Positions 44,539 to 53,960 of a DNA stretch of 60,716 nt are shown here, in pieces (position 1 is the stretch's first letter; each line of letters opens with the position of its first letter). Under the pieces are notes generated by a model. That model did not search any database and had not been told where the DNA came from. It saw nothing but the letters and a program-made list of their open reading frames with translations. Source of the stretch: an uncultured Methylibium sp. (GTDB lineage Bacteria; Pseudomonadota; Gammaproteobacteria; Burkholderiales; Burkholderiaceae_C); assembly GCF_902826655.1 (NCBI RefSeq), contig NZ_CADEFR010000021.1:1-60716 (forward strand), in the 5' to 3' direction. A program made the translations under genes and the position numbers.

Positions 44539-45321
44539 ATGATGCGTTCCCTTTGGATCTCAAAGACCGGCATGGAGGCCCAGCAGACCCAGCTGGACCA
44601 CATCTCGAACAACCTCGCCAACAGCGCGACGAACGGCTACAAGCGTTCGCACGCGGTGTTCGAGGACCTGATGTACCAGACGCTGCGGCAGTCCGGCGCC
44701 AACAGTTCCGAGCAGACGCAGCTGCCCACCGGCCTGCAGGTCGGCCTGGGCACGCGCGCGGTCGCCACGTCGCGCCAGTTCAGCCAGGGCAACCTGCAGC
44801 AGACGACCAACTACCTGGACGTCGCGGTCAAGGGCGACGGCTTCTTCCAGATCCAGATGCCCGACGGCACCACCGGCTACACCCGCGACGGCGCCTTCCA
44901 GGTCGACGCGCAGGGCCAGCTGGTCACCAACAACGGCTTCGTCGTGCAGCCCGGCATCGTGATCCCGGCCAACGCGCAGAGCGTGACCATCGCCGCCGAC
45001 GGCACGGTCACGGTCGCGCTGCAGGGCCAGGCGGCCACCACGCAGATCGGCCAGTTGCAGCTGGCGCGCTTCGTCAACCCGGCCGGCCTCGAGCCGCGCG
45101 GGCAGAACCTGTATGCCGAGACGGCCGCGTCGGGCACGCCCAACGCGGGCGCGCCGGGCAGCAACGGCCTGGGCTCGCTGGCCCAGGGCTTCGTCGAGAC
45201 GAGCAACGTCAACGTGGTGGAAGAACTGGTCGCGATGATCCAGACCCAGCGCGCCTACGAGCTCAACTCCAAGGCCATCCAGACCTCGGACCAGATGCTG
45301 CAGCGTCTGGCGCAGTTGTGA
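44539..45321 (+). CDS. flgG: Flagellar distal rod protein FlgG
   Basis: Rod protein of 260 residues. It starts [20 protein letters not shown], with the rod motif [20 protein letters not shown]. The C-terminal signature is [20 protein letters not shown] then [26 protein letters not shown] lies 9 bp before ATG 44539. Split from flgF by about 15 kb, it needs its own promoter in the 281-bp upstream gap or readthrough from elsewhere; I could not identify one. Confidence 0.95.
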   Translation: MMRSLWISKTGMEAQQTQLDHISNNLANSATNGYKRSHAVFEDLMYQTLRQSGANSSEQTQLPTGLQVGLGTRAVATSRQFSQGNLQQTTNYLDVAVKGDGFFQIQMPDGTTGYTRDGAFQVDAQGQLVTNNGFVVQPGIVIPANAQSVTIAADGTVTVALQGQAATTQIGQLQLARFVNPAGLEPRGQNLYAETAASGTPNAGAPGSNGLGSLAQGFVETSNVNVVEELVAMIQTQRAYELNSKAIQTSDQMLQRLAQL

Positions 45322-45986
45322 AGCGCGGCGTCCTGGCGCGGGCCGCTGCCGCCGCCCTGCTGGCCGGCTGCCAGACCCTCACGCCCAAGGTCGACGTGGC
45401 CGACACCTCGCCGGTGCGGCCGCAGGCCGTGGCCGCGCCGGTGGTCAACAACGGCGCCATCTTCCAGGGGGCCAGCTACCGCCCGCTGTTCGAGGACCAC
45501 CGCGCCCGCCTGGTCGGCGACACGATCACCGTGCAGATCGTGGAAAAGGTCGCGGCCAGCCAGCAGTCCACCAGCAGCATCGACAAGAGCGGCTCGGTCA
45601 ACGCCGGCATCTCGGCGCTGCCGCTGTTCGCCCCCAATTCCTTCAAGCGCGCCTCGGCCACCGGCTCCAGCGAGCAGGCCTTCGAGGGCAAGGGCACGAC
45701 CGCCAGCGCCAACACCTTCAGCGGCACGATCACCGCCACGGTGGTGGGCGTGCTGCCCAACGGCCACCTGCAGATCGCCGGCGAAAAGCAGATCGGCGTC
45801 AACCAGCACGTCGACGTGCTGCGCTTCTCGGGCCAGGTCGACCCGCGGGCGATCAACCCGGGCAACGTGGTCGCCTCGGCGCAGATCGCCAACGTGCGCA
45901 TCGACCAGCGGGGCCGCGGCGCCCAGGCCGAAGCGCAGGGAATAGGCTGGCTGGGGCGCTTCTTTTTGAACGTTCTGCCGCTCTAA
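45318..45986 (+). CDS. flgH: Flagellar L-ring lipoprotein FlgH
   Basis: Outer-membrane L-ring subunit of 222 residues. GTG 45318 overlaps the flgG stop (GTGA). The lipoprotein signal ends with lipobox LLAGC (Cys near residue 18). Family signatures [32 protein letters not shown] and [17 protein letters not shown] are present. The C-terminus [14 protein letters not shown] is the normal FlgH end. Confidence 0.94.
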   Translation: MKRGVLARAAAAALLAGCQTLTPKVDVADTSPVRPQAVAAPVVNNGAIFQGASYRPLFEDHRARLVGDTITVQIVEKVAASQQSTSSIDKSGSVNAGISALPLFAPNSFKRASATGSSEQAFEGKGTTASANTFSGTITATVVGVLPNGHLQIAGEKQIGVNQHVDVLRFSGQVDPRAINPGNVVASAQIANVRIDQRGRGAQAEAQGIGWLGRFFLNVLPL

Positions 45987-46000
45987 AGCTTTTGAGAATG

Positions 46001-46025
46001 GTGTCCAACGACCCTCGTTGGACAC
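46001..46025 (+). other. Perfect 11-bp inverted repeat abutting the flgI start
   Basis: GTGTCCAACGA, CCC, TCGTTGGACAC forms a perfect 11-bp stem with a 3-nt loop. It ends 4 nt before the flgI ATG and includes the only Shine-Dalgarno-like bases (GGA). No T tract follows, so translational control is more likely than termination. Confidence 0.65.
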
Positions 46026-46029
46026 CGCC

Positions 46030-47169
46030 ATGCACCGCCCCTCCCTCGCCGACCCGCTGTTGCGCCTGACCATCCCGTTGGGCCTGCTGGCAGCCAGCGC
46101 CGCGCTGTGGTGGCCGCACGAGGCCCAGGCGGCCCGGCTCAAGGAAGTCGCCGCCGTGCAGGGCGTGCGCAGCAACCAGCTGGTGGGCTACGGCCTCGTC
46201 GTCGGCCTCGACGGCACCGGCGACCAGACCACCCAGACCCCGTTCACGACGCAGAGCCTCAACGCCATGCTGCAGCAGATGGGCGTGACGGTGCCGCCCG
46301 GCACCAGCGTCCAGCTGCGCAACGTGGCCGCGGTGATGGTCACGGCCACGCTGCCGGCCTTTGCACAGCCGGGCCAGGCGATCGACATCAACGTGTCCTC
46401 GATGGGCAACGCCAAGAGCCTGCGCGGCGGCACGCTGGTGGCGACGCCGCTGCGCGGCGCCGACGGCCAGATCTACGCGCTGGCCCAGGGCAATCTCATC
46501 ATCGGCGGCGCCGGCGCTTCGGCGGGCGGCTCCAAGGTCCAGGTCAACACGCTCAACGCCGGCCGCGTGCCGAGCGGCGCCACGGTGGAGCGCAGCGTGC
46601 CCACGCCGCTGGCCCAGGGCGACAGCATCCAGCTCGACCTCAACGCGGCCGACTACTCGACCGCGCGCGAGGTGGCCAAGGTCATCAACGGCAAGATGGG
46701 TCCGGGCACCGCGCAGGCGCTGGACGGCCGCACGGTGCGCGTGCGCATGCCGGCCGAGCCGGACGCGCGCGTCGGCTTCCTGGCCGACATCGAGAACCTC
46801 GACATCGCCCTCGCGGCGCCGGCGGCGCGCGTGGTGGTCAACGCCCGCACCGGCTCGGTGGTGGTCAACCAGGCCGTCACGCTGAACCCCTGCGCCGTGG
46901 CGCACGGCAGCCTGTCGGTGACGATCTCTTCCACGCCCGTCATCAGCCAGCCCGGCCCGCTGTCGGGCGGCCAGACGGTGGTGAGCGAAAAGGCCGACAT
47001 CCAGCTCAAGCAGGACGGCGGCTCGCTGATCCAGCTGCCCGCCGGCGCCAAGCTGACCGACGTGGTGAAGGCGCTCAACTCCCTGGGCGCGACGCCGCAG
47101 GAGCTGCTGGCGATCCTGCAGGCCATCAAGGCCGCGGGCGCGCTGAACGCAGAACTGGAAGTCATCTGA
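46030..47169 (+). CDS. flgI: Flagellar P-ring protein FlgI
   Basis: Periplasmic P-ring subunit of 379 residues from ATG 46030 (MHRPSLADPLLRL); an in-frame TTG 12 bp upstream is possible but sits in the hairpin. Signal peptide cleaved near EAQAARL. The mature N-terminus AARLKEVAAVQGVRSNQLVG and YGLVVGLDGTGDQT is diagnostic. The C-terminus LVKALNSLGATPQEL-like segment and LQAIKAAGALNAELEVI are typical. Partner chaperone FlgA is encoded at 24713-25408. Confidence 0.95.
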   Translation: MHRPSLADPLLRLTIPLGLLAASAALWWPHEAQAARLKEVAAVQGVRSNQLVGYGLVVGLDGTGDQTTQTPFTTQSLNAMLQQMGVTVPPGTSVQLRNVAAVMVTATLPAFAQPGQAIDINVSSMGNAKSLRGGTLVATPLRGADGQIYALAQGNLIIGGAGASAGGSKVQVNTLNAGRVPSGATVERSVPTPLAQGDSIQLDLNAADYSTAREVAKVINGKMGPGTAQALDGRTVRVRMPAEPDARVGFLADIENLDIALAAPAARVVVNARTGSVVVNQAVTLNPCAVAHGSLSVTISSTPVISQPGPLSGGQTVVSEKADIQLKQDGGSLIQLPAGAKLTDVVKALNSLGATPQELLAILQAIKAAGALNAELEVI

Positions 47170-47171
47170 TC

Positions 47172-48053
47172 ATGCGCTCCGGAGTCGGCTTCGACGCGAA
47201 TGCGCTGCGATCGCTGCAGGCCCAGGCCGGCAGCGACCCCAAGGCGGCCATCCAGGAGACGGCCAAGCAGTTCGAGTCGCTGTTCATGCAGCAGCTGATG
47301 AAGAGCATGCGCCAGGCCACGATGTCCAGCGGCCTGCTCGACAACTCGGGCACGCAGATGGGCACCGAGCTGCTGGACACGCAGTTCGCGCAGAAGCTGA
47401 CCGGCCTGCCCAACGGCCTGGGCGCGATGATCGCCAGGCAGCTGGAGCGTCAGATGGGTGCTGCCGCGACCGCGGCCGCCGCAGGCACGACGCCCACGGC
47501 CCCCACGGCGCCGGCCGCGCCCGCCGCCGCCGCGGGCGCGCCTCAGGCCGAAGTCTGGAACCGCCTGCCCGGCATGAGCAAGGCGCAGGATTTCATCGCC
47601 CGCCACACCGGTGCGGCGCAGAAGGTCGAGGCCGAGACGGGCATCCCGTCGGCCTTCATCCTGAGCCAGGCCGCGCACGAGACCGGCTGGGGCGGCAAGC
47701 AGATCAAGAACGCCGACGGCACGCCGAGCCACAACCTCTTCGGCATCAAGGCCGGCGCCGGCTGGAAAGGTGCGGTGACCGAGGTCACCACCACCGAGTA
47801 CGTCGACGGCAAGCCGCAGAAGGTGAAGGCGAAGTTCCGCGCCTACGCGTCGGCCGAGGAGTCGTTCCGCGACTACGCGAAGCTCATGAAGGACAGCCCG
47901 CGCTACAGCAAGGTCGTGGCCCAGGGCGGCAGCGCCCAGGGCTTCGCGGTGAACCTGCAGCGCGCCGGCTATGCCACCGACCCGGCCTACGCCGACAAGC
48001 TCGGCCGCGTCATCAACACCACGCTGCGGCTGCAACGCACGCTGACGGCCTGA
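47172..48053 (+). CDS. flgJ: Flagellar rod-cap protein and muramidase FlgJ
   Basis: Two-domain FlgJ of 293 residues. The N-terminal rod-binding domain (about 15-95) includes ETAKQFESLFMQQLMKSMRQ. A Pro/Ala-rich linker lies at about 98-120. The C-terminal GH73-type glucosaminidase domain (about 130-290) has SAFILSQAAHETGWGGKQIK with the catalytic Glu, and HNLFGIKAGAGWKG. It cuts peptidoglycan for rod passage. Starts 2 bp after flgI. Confidence 0.95.
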   Translation: MRSGVGFDANALRSLQAQAGSDPKAAIQETAKQFESLFMQQLMKSMRQATMSSGLLDNSGTQMGTELLDTQFAQKLTGLPNGLGAMIARQLERQMGAAATAAAAGTTPTAPTAPAAPAAAAGAPQAEVWNRLPGMSKAQDFIARHTGAAQKVEAETGIPSAFILSQAAHETGWGGKQIKNADGTPSHNLFGIKAGAGWKGAVTEVTTTEYVDGKPQKVKAKFRAYASAEESFRDYAKLMKDSPRYSKVVAQGGSAQGFAVNLQRAGYATDPAYADKLGRVINTTLRLQRTLTA

Positions 48054-48066
48054 GGAGACCCCGCAG

Positions 48067-50028
48067 ATGGCCAGCATCCTCTCGCTTGCGACGCGCGCGA
48101 TGTTCGCGAACTACGCGCAGCTGCAGACCACCAGCAACAACATCGCCAACGCCAACACGCCGGGCTACACGCGCCAGCAGGTCGAGCTGGCGACGGCCGG
48201 CGGGCAGTCGACCGGCGGCGGCTTCTTCGGCCGCGGCGTCGACGTGGCCACAGTCACGCGCGTCACCAACTCCTTCCTGACGCGCGAGGCCTCGCTGTCC
48301 AAGTCGCTGGCCGCGCGCGACGCCACGCGCCTGGAGCAGCTGCAGCGCCTGGAGCAGTCGTTCACGCCGGGCGAGGCCGGGCTGGGCTATGCGGCCGGGC
48401 AGATGCTCAACGCCTTCGTCGACGTGGCCAACCGGCCGCAGGACACGTCCGCCCGCCAGGTGGTGCTGGCGCGCGCCGAGGAGCTGGCGTCGCGCTTCCG
48501 CGCCGCCGGCGAGCAGCTCGACGCGCTGCAGACCGGCGTGACGCAGGACCTGAAGAACTCGGTGGCCGAACTGAACGCGATGGCCCGGGCCGTCGCCGAC
48601 ATCAACCGGCAGATCGCCGGCACGCAGGGCACGGGCCACACGCCCAACGACCTGCTGGACCAGCGCGACCTGCTGATCAGCAAGATCAGCGACATCGTCC
48701 AGGTGACGACGGTGTCGGCCGGCGACGGCTCGGTCAGCGTCTTCCTCGGCGGCGGCCAGCGCCTGGTGCTGGGCGGCGAGGCGCTGAACCTGCGCGTCGT
48801 GGCCGACGAATACGACCCCGCCAAGGTGCGGCTGGCGATCGACGAGGCGGGCGGTGCGCGCCTGCTGCCGGCGCAGGCCCTGGCCGGCGGCAAGGTGGCC
48901 GGCCTGCTGACGTTCCAGAACGAGGACCTCGCCGATGCCCGCGCGATGCTGGGCCAGCTGGCCAGCGCGATGGCCGGCGCGGTGAACCAGCAGCAGTCCT
49001 TCGGCCTCGACCTGCGCAATCCGCCGGGCAGCGGCGCGCCGCTGTTCGCGGTCGGCGCGCCGGTGGCGCTGCCGGCGGCGACCAATGCGCGCACCGGCGC
49101 CGGCGCCTTCGTCTCCAGCGTGTCGCTGACGGTGGCCGACAGCCGCCAGCTCGTCGCCAGCGACTACGAACTGCGCAGCGATCCCTCGACGCCGGGCCAG
49201 TACCTGGTGACGCGCCTGAGCGACGGCCTGGTGCGCAGCGCCGTCTCGGGCGACACGCTCGACGGCTTCACGATCAACATCCCCGCGCCCGCGCCGGCCG
49301 CGACCGACCGCTTCCTGCTGCGCCCGGTGAGCCAGGCCGTGCAGGGCATGCAGCGCGTGCTGGACGACCCGCAGGGCATCGCCGCGGCCTCGCCGGTGGC
49401 GGCCACCGTCGGGACGGCCAACACCGGCACGGCGAGCGTCGGCTCGCTCGGCGTCGTCAGCGCCGCGCTGAACCCGGCGCTCACCGCCAACATCGCCTTC
49501 ACCGACGACAGCGGCAACTACAGCTGGGAACTGCGCGACGCCAGCAACGCGCTGGTCGGCAGCGGCACCGGCGTCTGGAGCGCCGGCTCGCCGATCGCGC
49601 TGAACGGCTTCGAGCTCAACCTCAACGGCGTGCCGCGCAGCGGCGACGCGCTGCAGGTCGCACCGACCGCCTTCCCGGCGGCCAACAACGGCAACGCGCT
49701 GTCGCTGCTGGCGCTGCGCGATGCCGACATCGTCGGCCGCGAGCTGCTGGGCGGCGGCGGCTTCGTGCCCGGCGAGACCATCACCGGCGCCTACGCGCGC
49801 GCCATGGCCGACATCGGCGTGCGCGTACAGAGCGCGCAGGCCTCGAGCGACATCTCCACCGCGGTGGCGACCAATGCCGAGGCGGCCCGCGCCGGCGTGG
49901 CCGGCGTCAACCTCGACGAGGAAGCCGCACGGCTGATCCAGTTCCAGCAGGGCTACCAGGCCGCCGCCAAGGTGCTGCAGGTGGCGCAGAGCGTCTTCGA
50001 GACGCTGCTGGCCGCCGGCGGCCGCTGA
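48067..50028 (+). CDS. flgK: Hook-filament junction protein FlgK
   Basis: A 653-residue HAP1. The N-terminal axial motif is TTSNNIANANTPGYTRQQVE. The long variable centre is Ala/Gly/Asp-rich. The C-terminal signature is GVNLDEEAARLIQFQQGYQA then AAKVLQVAQSVFETLL. Exported with the help of FlgN. AGGAG precedes the ATG at 13 bp from flgJ. Confidence 0.95.
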   Translation: MASILSLATRAMFANYAQLQTTSNNIANANTPGYTRQQVELATAGGQSTGGGFFGRGVDVATVTRVTNSFLTREASLSKSLAARDATRLEQLQRLEQSFTPGEAGLGYAAGQMLNAFVDVANRPQDTSARQVVLARAEELASRFRAAGEQLDALQTGVTQDLKNSVAELNAMARAVADINRQIAGTQGTGHTPNDLLDQRDLLISKISDIVQVTTVSAGDGSVSVFLGGGQRLVLGGEALNLRVVADEYDPAKVRLAIDEAGGARLLPAQALAGGKVAGLLTFQNEDLADARAMLGQLASAMAGAVNQQQSFGLDLRNPPGSGAPLFAVGAPVALPAATNARTGAGAFVSSVSLTVADSRQLVASDYELRSDPSTPGQYLVTRLSDGLVRSAVSGDTLDGFTINIPAPAPAATDRFLLRPVSQAVQGMQRVLDDPQGIAAASPVAATVGTANTGTASVGSLGVVSAALNPALTANIAFTDDSGNYSWELRDASNALVGSGTGVWSAGSPIALNGFELNLNGVPRSGDALQVAPTAFPAANNGNALSLLALRDADIVGRELLGGGGFVPGETITGAYARAMADIGVRVQSAQASSDISTAVATNAEAARAGVAGVNLDEEAARLIQFQQGYQAAAKVLQVAQSVFETLLAAGGR

Positions 50029-50051
50029 TCACCCCCAGAAAGCACACGACC

Positions 50052-51248
50052 ATGCGCGTGACCACCTCCAACAGCTACGACGCCGCCGTCGCCAACCTGC
50101 AGAAGCGCCAGCAGAACCTGCAGGAAAGCCAGATGCAGCTGACCAGCCTGAAGCGCGTGACCAAGGCGAGCGACGACCCGACCGCCGCGGCCCGGGCCGA
50201 GCGGGCGCTGGCCGTCGAGGCCCGCACCAGCGCCAGCCAGCGCGCCGTCGACGCGAGCCGCAGCTCGATGGAGCTGAGCGAGAGCGTGCTCGGCAGCGCC
50301 GGCGAGCTGCTGCAGCAGGCGCGCGAGGCCCTGGTCTCGGCCGGCAATGCCAGCTACACCGACGCCGAGCGCCGCGGCCTGGCGCAGACGCTGCGCCAGC
50401 TGCGCACCGAGCTGCTGAGCCTGGCCAACAGCCCCGACGGCGCCGGCAGCTTCCTGTTCGCCGGCCAGGGCGCCAGCAGCCCGCCCTTCATCGACGCGGT
50501 CGGCGGCGTGCAGTTCCAGGGCGTGTCCGGCTCGGCCGAGGCCGGCTCGAGCGAACCGCTGCCGCTGACCTTCGACGGCCAGGCCACCTGGCTGCAGGCG
50601 CGCACCGGCAACGGCGTCTTCGAGACGCAGGCGACGACGCAGAACGGCAGCGCCTGGATCGACGGCGGCCGCGTCAGCGACCCGTCGGCGGTGACCGGCG
50701 ATCCCTACAGCATCAGCTTCAGCGTCAGCGGCGGCACGACCACCTACACGGTGCTGCGCAACGGCAACCCGACCGCGCTGACCAACGTGGCCTACCAGGC
50801 CGGCCAGGCGATCGAGATCGACGGCCAGTCGGTCACCATCAGCGGCACGCCGGCCAACGCCGACCGCTTCGACCTGGTGCCGTCGAGCGCCTCGCTGAGC
50901 GTCTTCGACGCGCTCGACCGCACCGCGGCCGCGCTCGAGACGCCGGGGCGCAACAGCGGCCAGGTCGCGCAGAGCGTGGCCTTCGGCCTGCGCGACGTCG
51001 ACCAGTCGATGACGCGGCTGCAGGCGCAGCGGTCGCTGGCCGGCGAGACCCTGAACCGCATCGACCGCGCGGGCGACCGCCTGAGCGCGCAGAAGCTCAG
51101 CGCGCAGACCGAGCGCTCGGCCGCCGAGGACCTCGACATGGTCGAGGCGATCTCGAAGTTCCAGGAACAGCAGACCGGCTACGACGCCGCGCTGAAGTCC
51201 TACTCCTCGGTGCAGCGCCTGTCGCTGTTCCAGTACCTGAGCGTCTGA
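50052..51248 (+). CDS. flgL: Hook-filament junction protein FlgL
   Basis: A 398-residue HAP3 of the flagellin superfamily. The N-terminal flagellin-like segment is MRVTTSNSYDAAVANLQKRQ, with LKRVTKASDDPTAAARAERA. The C-terminal end is EDLDMVEAISKFQEQQTGYD then AALKSYSSVQRLSLFQYL. It joins FlgK to the filament. It is followed after 2 bp by an HDOD gene. Confidence 0.95.
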   Translation: MRVTTSNSYDAAVANLQKRQQNLQESQMQLTSLKRVTKASDDPTAAARAERALAVEARTSASQRAVDASRSSMELSESVLGSAGELLQQAREALVSAGNASYTDAERRGLAQTLRQLRTELLSLANSPDGAGSFLFAGQGASSPPFIDAVGGVQFQGVSGSAEAGSSEPLPLTFDGQATWLQARTGNGVFETQATTQNGSAWIDGGRVSDPSAVTGDPYSISFSVSGGTTTYTVLRNGNPTALTNVAYQAGQAIEIDGQSVTISGTPANADRFDLVPSSASLSVFDALDRTAAALETPGRNSGQVAQSVAFGLRDVDQSMTRLQAQRSLAGETLNRIDRAGDRLSAQKLSAQTERSAAEDLDMVEAISKFQEQQTGYDAALKSYSSVQRLSLFQYLSV

Positions 51249-51250
51249 CG

Positions 51251-52489
51251 ATGAATGCCATCCTGAAAAGCGCCGCGCCAGAAGCCAGCCTCCTGAGCCA
51301 GGTCGCGCTGAGCTACTCGCCGGTGATCGACCGCCAGCGTTCGGTGAGCGCGACGCGCCTGACGGTGTTTCCGCTGCTGCCGGGCGCGCCGCTCGACGCC
51401 GCTGCGCTGCTGCGCGAGGTCGGGGCCGTGTGGCCCGAGGGCGGCGGCCAGGTGTCGCTGAACGTGCTGTCCGAGAACCTGCTGGCCGACCTGCTGCAGG
51501 CCGAGCCCAGCGCCAACGTGATGATCGAGGTGCCGGCCTTCATGGCCGCCGACCCCGCCCACACCGCCGCCATCGTCGCGCTGCACGCGCGCGGCAACAC
51601 GCTGCTGATCAAGGGTCGGCCGCTGCGCGAACTGCCGCGCGAGGTGCTGCCCTGCTTCAAGCACTCGATCATCGACCTGGCGGACGACCGCCGCGTCGGC
51701 GAGACGACGCCGGCCGCCGGCGTGGCGCGCAACATCGGCTTCATCCAGTCGGGCGTGGCGCGGCTGGCCGACATGGAGGCCTCCTTCGGTCGCGGCGCGA
51801 TCGCCGTGCTGGGCTGGCCGATGGACGACGCGATCGCCCACGCCGCCGCCAGCGGCAAGCCCAGCAACACCAAGGCCGCGGCGCCCGACCTGCAGGTGAT
51901 GGTCGAGCTGATCCACAAGGTGGACCAGGCCGAGCCGATCGAAAAGCTGGAGGCCACGCTCAAGCGCGACCCGACGCTGGCCTTCAAGCTGATGCGCTAC
52001 ATCAACTCGCCCGCCTTCGGGCTGAGCGTGGAGATCAGCTCCTTCCGGCACGCCATCATGCTGCTGGGCTACACCCGGCTGAAGCGCTGGCTGGCGCTGC
52101 TGCTGGCCACCGGCAGCAAGGACGTGAACCTCAAGCCGGTGATGTTCGCGGCGGTGCGCCGCGGCATGCTGATGGAGGAACTGGTGCGCCACACCGGCGA
52201 CGACGAGATGCAGGGCGAGCTCTTCATCTGCGGCGTGTTCTCGCTGCTGGACCGCATGTTCAAGCAGCCCTTCGCCGAGCTGCTGCAGACCATCCCCGTG
52301 CCCGAGCGCGTCTACCAGGCGCTGGCCGCCGGCACCGGGCCCTACGCGCCCTACTGCCGGCTGGTGCAGGCCGTCGAGGGCGATGCGCTCGACAGCATCC
52401 GCGAAGGCTGCGATGCGCTGCTGATGGATCCGGCGGAGATCAACCGCGGCCTGATGAAGGCGCTGGCGAACGCGGCGACGCTGGACTGA
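51251..52489 (+). CDS. Degenerate-EAL plus HDOD signalling protein (YuxH family)
   Basis: A 412-residue protein. The N-terminal ~190 residues resemble an EAL domain but lack the EAL/DDFGTG catalytic motifs (e.g. VSLNVLSENLLADLL in place of intact active-site strands). The C-terminal HDOD domain (about 205-400) includes LEATLKRDPTLAFKLMRYIN then SPAFGLSVEISSFRHAIMLL and GYTRLKRWLALLL. Such proteins are signalling adaptors without enzyme activity. It begins 2 bp after flgL, so it should be expressed with late flagellar genes. Confidence 0.85.
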   Translation: MNAILKSAAPEASLLSQVALSYSPVIDRQRSVSATRLTVFPLLPGAPLDAAALLREVGAVWPEGGGQVSLNVLSENLLADLLQAEPSANVMIEVPAFMAADPAHTAAIVALHARGNTLLIKGRPLRELPREVLPCFKHSIIDLADDRRVGETTPAAGVARNIGFIQSGVARLADMEASFGRGAIAVLGWPMDDAIAHAAASGKPSNTKAAAPDLQVMVELIHKVDQAEPIEKLEATLKRDPTLAFKLMRYINSPAFGLSVEISSFRHAIMLLGYTRLKRWLALLLATGSKDVNLKPVMFAAVRRGMLMEELVRHTGDDEMQGELFICGVFSLLDRMFKQPFAELLQTIPVPERVYQALAAGTGPYAPYCRLVQAVEGDALDSIREGCDALLMDPAEINRGLMKALANAATLD

Positions 52490-52534
52490 GGCGTCCGCAC
52501 GCGCCTCGGATCGCGCCGGCCGCTGAAGCTCGGC

Positions 52535-52963
52535 CTACCCGGCTCGTCCAATGATCGATGCGGTCGCGATCAGCTCTTCGAGCAGCGCCATCGACACCTT
52601 GCCGGACACCGCGAACGGGTCCAGCACCGGGCGCTCGCTGTACTTCAGCAGGATCGACGGGTTGATCCGGGCCAGGTTGACCTGCCCCATGGTCCAGCCG
52701 GCGAAGCGCCGCTCGGTCACTTCCTCGAAGTGGAGCACCGCGATGTCGCGGTGGCGCGGGTCGCGCACGATCTCGGCGTAGAGCGAGTTGACGGCGGTGC
52801 GGCCGCCTTCCAGCACCTGCATGAACACGTCGCCGCCGTGGCACAGGATGCCGGTGATGCCGAGGCCGGGGTTGTGCGCGCGGCACTGCGCGAGCACCGA
52901 GTCGACCAGTTCGGGCGTCACCGGTTCGGCGGCGCGGCTGGCGTAGAGCAGGCGGACCAGCAT
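52535..52963 (-). CDS. BLUF-domain blue-light sensor
   Basis: A 142-residue, short BLUF photoreceptor. It begins MLVRLLYASRAAEP with the flavin-contacting Tyr. Asn in HNPGLGITGILCHGG, Gln in FMQVLEGG and the Trp/Met region FAGWTMGQVN complete the FAD photocycle set. A ~45-residue C-terminal helical cap follows. It has no effector domain. It starts 7 bp after the folE stop, so the two are probably co-transcribed. Partner unknown. Confidence 0.9.
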   Translation of the reverse strand: MLVRLLYASRAAEPVTPELVDSVLAQCRAHNPGLGITGILCHGGDVFMQVLEGGRTAVNSLYAEIVRDPRHRDIAVLHFEEVTERRFAGWTMGQVNLARINPSILLKYSERPVLDPFAVSGKVSMALLEELIATASIIGRAG

Positions 52964-52970
52964 TTCGGGC

Positions 52971-53711
52971 CTAGGACTTCTTGTTATTGACGAGGGCGAG
53001 GAATTCGCGGCGCAGGTTCGGGTCCTTCAGGAAGCTGCCGCGCATCACGCTGTTGATCATCTTCGAGTCGAGGTCACGCACGCCGCGCCACTGCATGCAG
53101 AAGTGGTCGGCCTCCATCACGATGGCCAGGCCGTCGGGGTTCATCTTGGACTGCAGCAGGTCGGCGACGTGGGTGACCGCCTCTTCCTGGATCTGCGGCC
53201 GGCTCATGATCCACTCGGTGAGTCGCGCGTACTTGGACAGGCCGATCAGGTTGGAGTGCTCGTTGGGCATCACGCCGATCCACACGCGGCCGATGATCGG
53301 GCACAGGTGGTGCGAGCAGGCACTGCGCACGGTGATCGGGCCGACGATCATCAGCTCGTTGAGGCGCTCGACGTTGGGAAACTCGGTGACCGGCGGCTGC
53401 GCCACGTAGCGGCCCTTGAACACCTCGTTGACGTACATCTTGGCGACGCGCCGCGCGGTGTCCTGGGTGTTGTGGTCGTTGTCGGTGTCGATGACCAGGC
53501 TGTCGAGCACGCCTTTCATCTTGCCGGCGACCTCGTCGAGCAGCGCGGACAGTTCGCCCGGCTCGATGAAGTCGGCGATGTTGTCGTTGGCGTGGAAGCG
53601 CTCGCCGCGCGCCTTGAGGCGCTCGCGGATCCTGACGGAGACCGGCACGCCCTCGTCGCCGGCCGGGTCGGCCAGGGACTGCAGCGCAGGCAGGGATTGG
53701 GGGGCATTCAT
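52971..53711 (-). CDS. folE: GTP cyclohydrolase I
   Basis: Converts GTP to 7,8-dihydroneopterin triphosphate, the first step of folate synthesis. It is 246 residues with an N-terminal extension of ~50. The zinc/active-site motifs are SACSHHLCPIIGRVWIGVMP and DHFCMQWRGVRD, the two FolE signatures, with the catalytic and Zn-binding Cys/His residues intact. NudB, which acts on its product, is encoded 5.3 kb away at 59026-59499. It is upstream of a BLUF gene. Confidence 0.96.
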   Translation of the reverse strand: MNAPQSLPALQSLADPAGDEGVPVSVRIRERLKARGERFHANDNIADFIEPGELSALLDEVAGKMKGVLDSLVIDTDNDHNTQDTARRVAKMYVNEVFKGRYVAQPPVTEFPNVERLNELMIVGPITVRSACSHHLCPIIGRVWIGVMPNEHSNLIGLSKYARLTEWIMSRPQIQEEAVTHVADLLQSKMNPDGLAIVMEADHFCMQWRGVRDLDSKMINSVMRGSFLKDPNLRREFLALVNNKKS

Positions 53712-53835
53712 GGGTGGGCATCCGGCCGTAGGGCCGGCAGCGCATCGACGGACGCGTAGCTTAACGGGTGGCGGGAGACCCTGCGATTCGATCGCATGCG
53801 CACGCGGTGCGGGCCGAGGCTGACGGGCGACCGGC

Positions 53836-53889
53836 TCCGTTCATGTCCTCCGGCCAGGCTGCACCTGGCCTCCCCCTTTACTTCACTGC
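53836..53889. repeat. REP-like repeat, inverted relative of the element at 53961-54068
   Basis: Contains TGTCCTCCGGCC, palindrome GGCCAGG/CCTGGCC (53852-53870) and CTCCCCCTTTAC. Its complement-oriented match lies in the 53961-54068 element (TGTCCCCCGGCC, GGCCACGC/GCGTGGCC, CTCCTCCTTTAC). The two copies form an imperfect inverted pair about 100 bp apart. No gene is visible between 53712 and 54079. Confidence 0.55.
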
Positions 53890-53960
53890 GCCGGTCACCC
53901 ATCACCCTCGGCCATCCATCGACTGGCTCGTGCAAGCACGCGACAGCCTGTGCGGTGACT

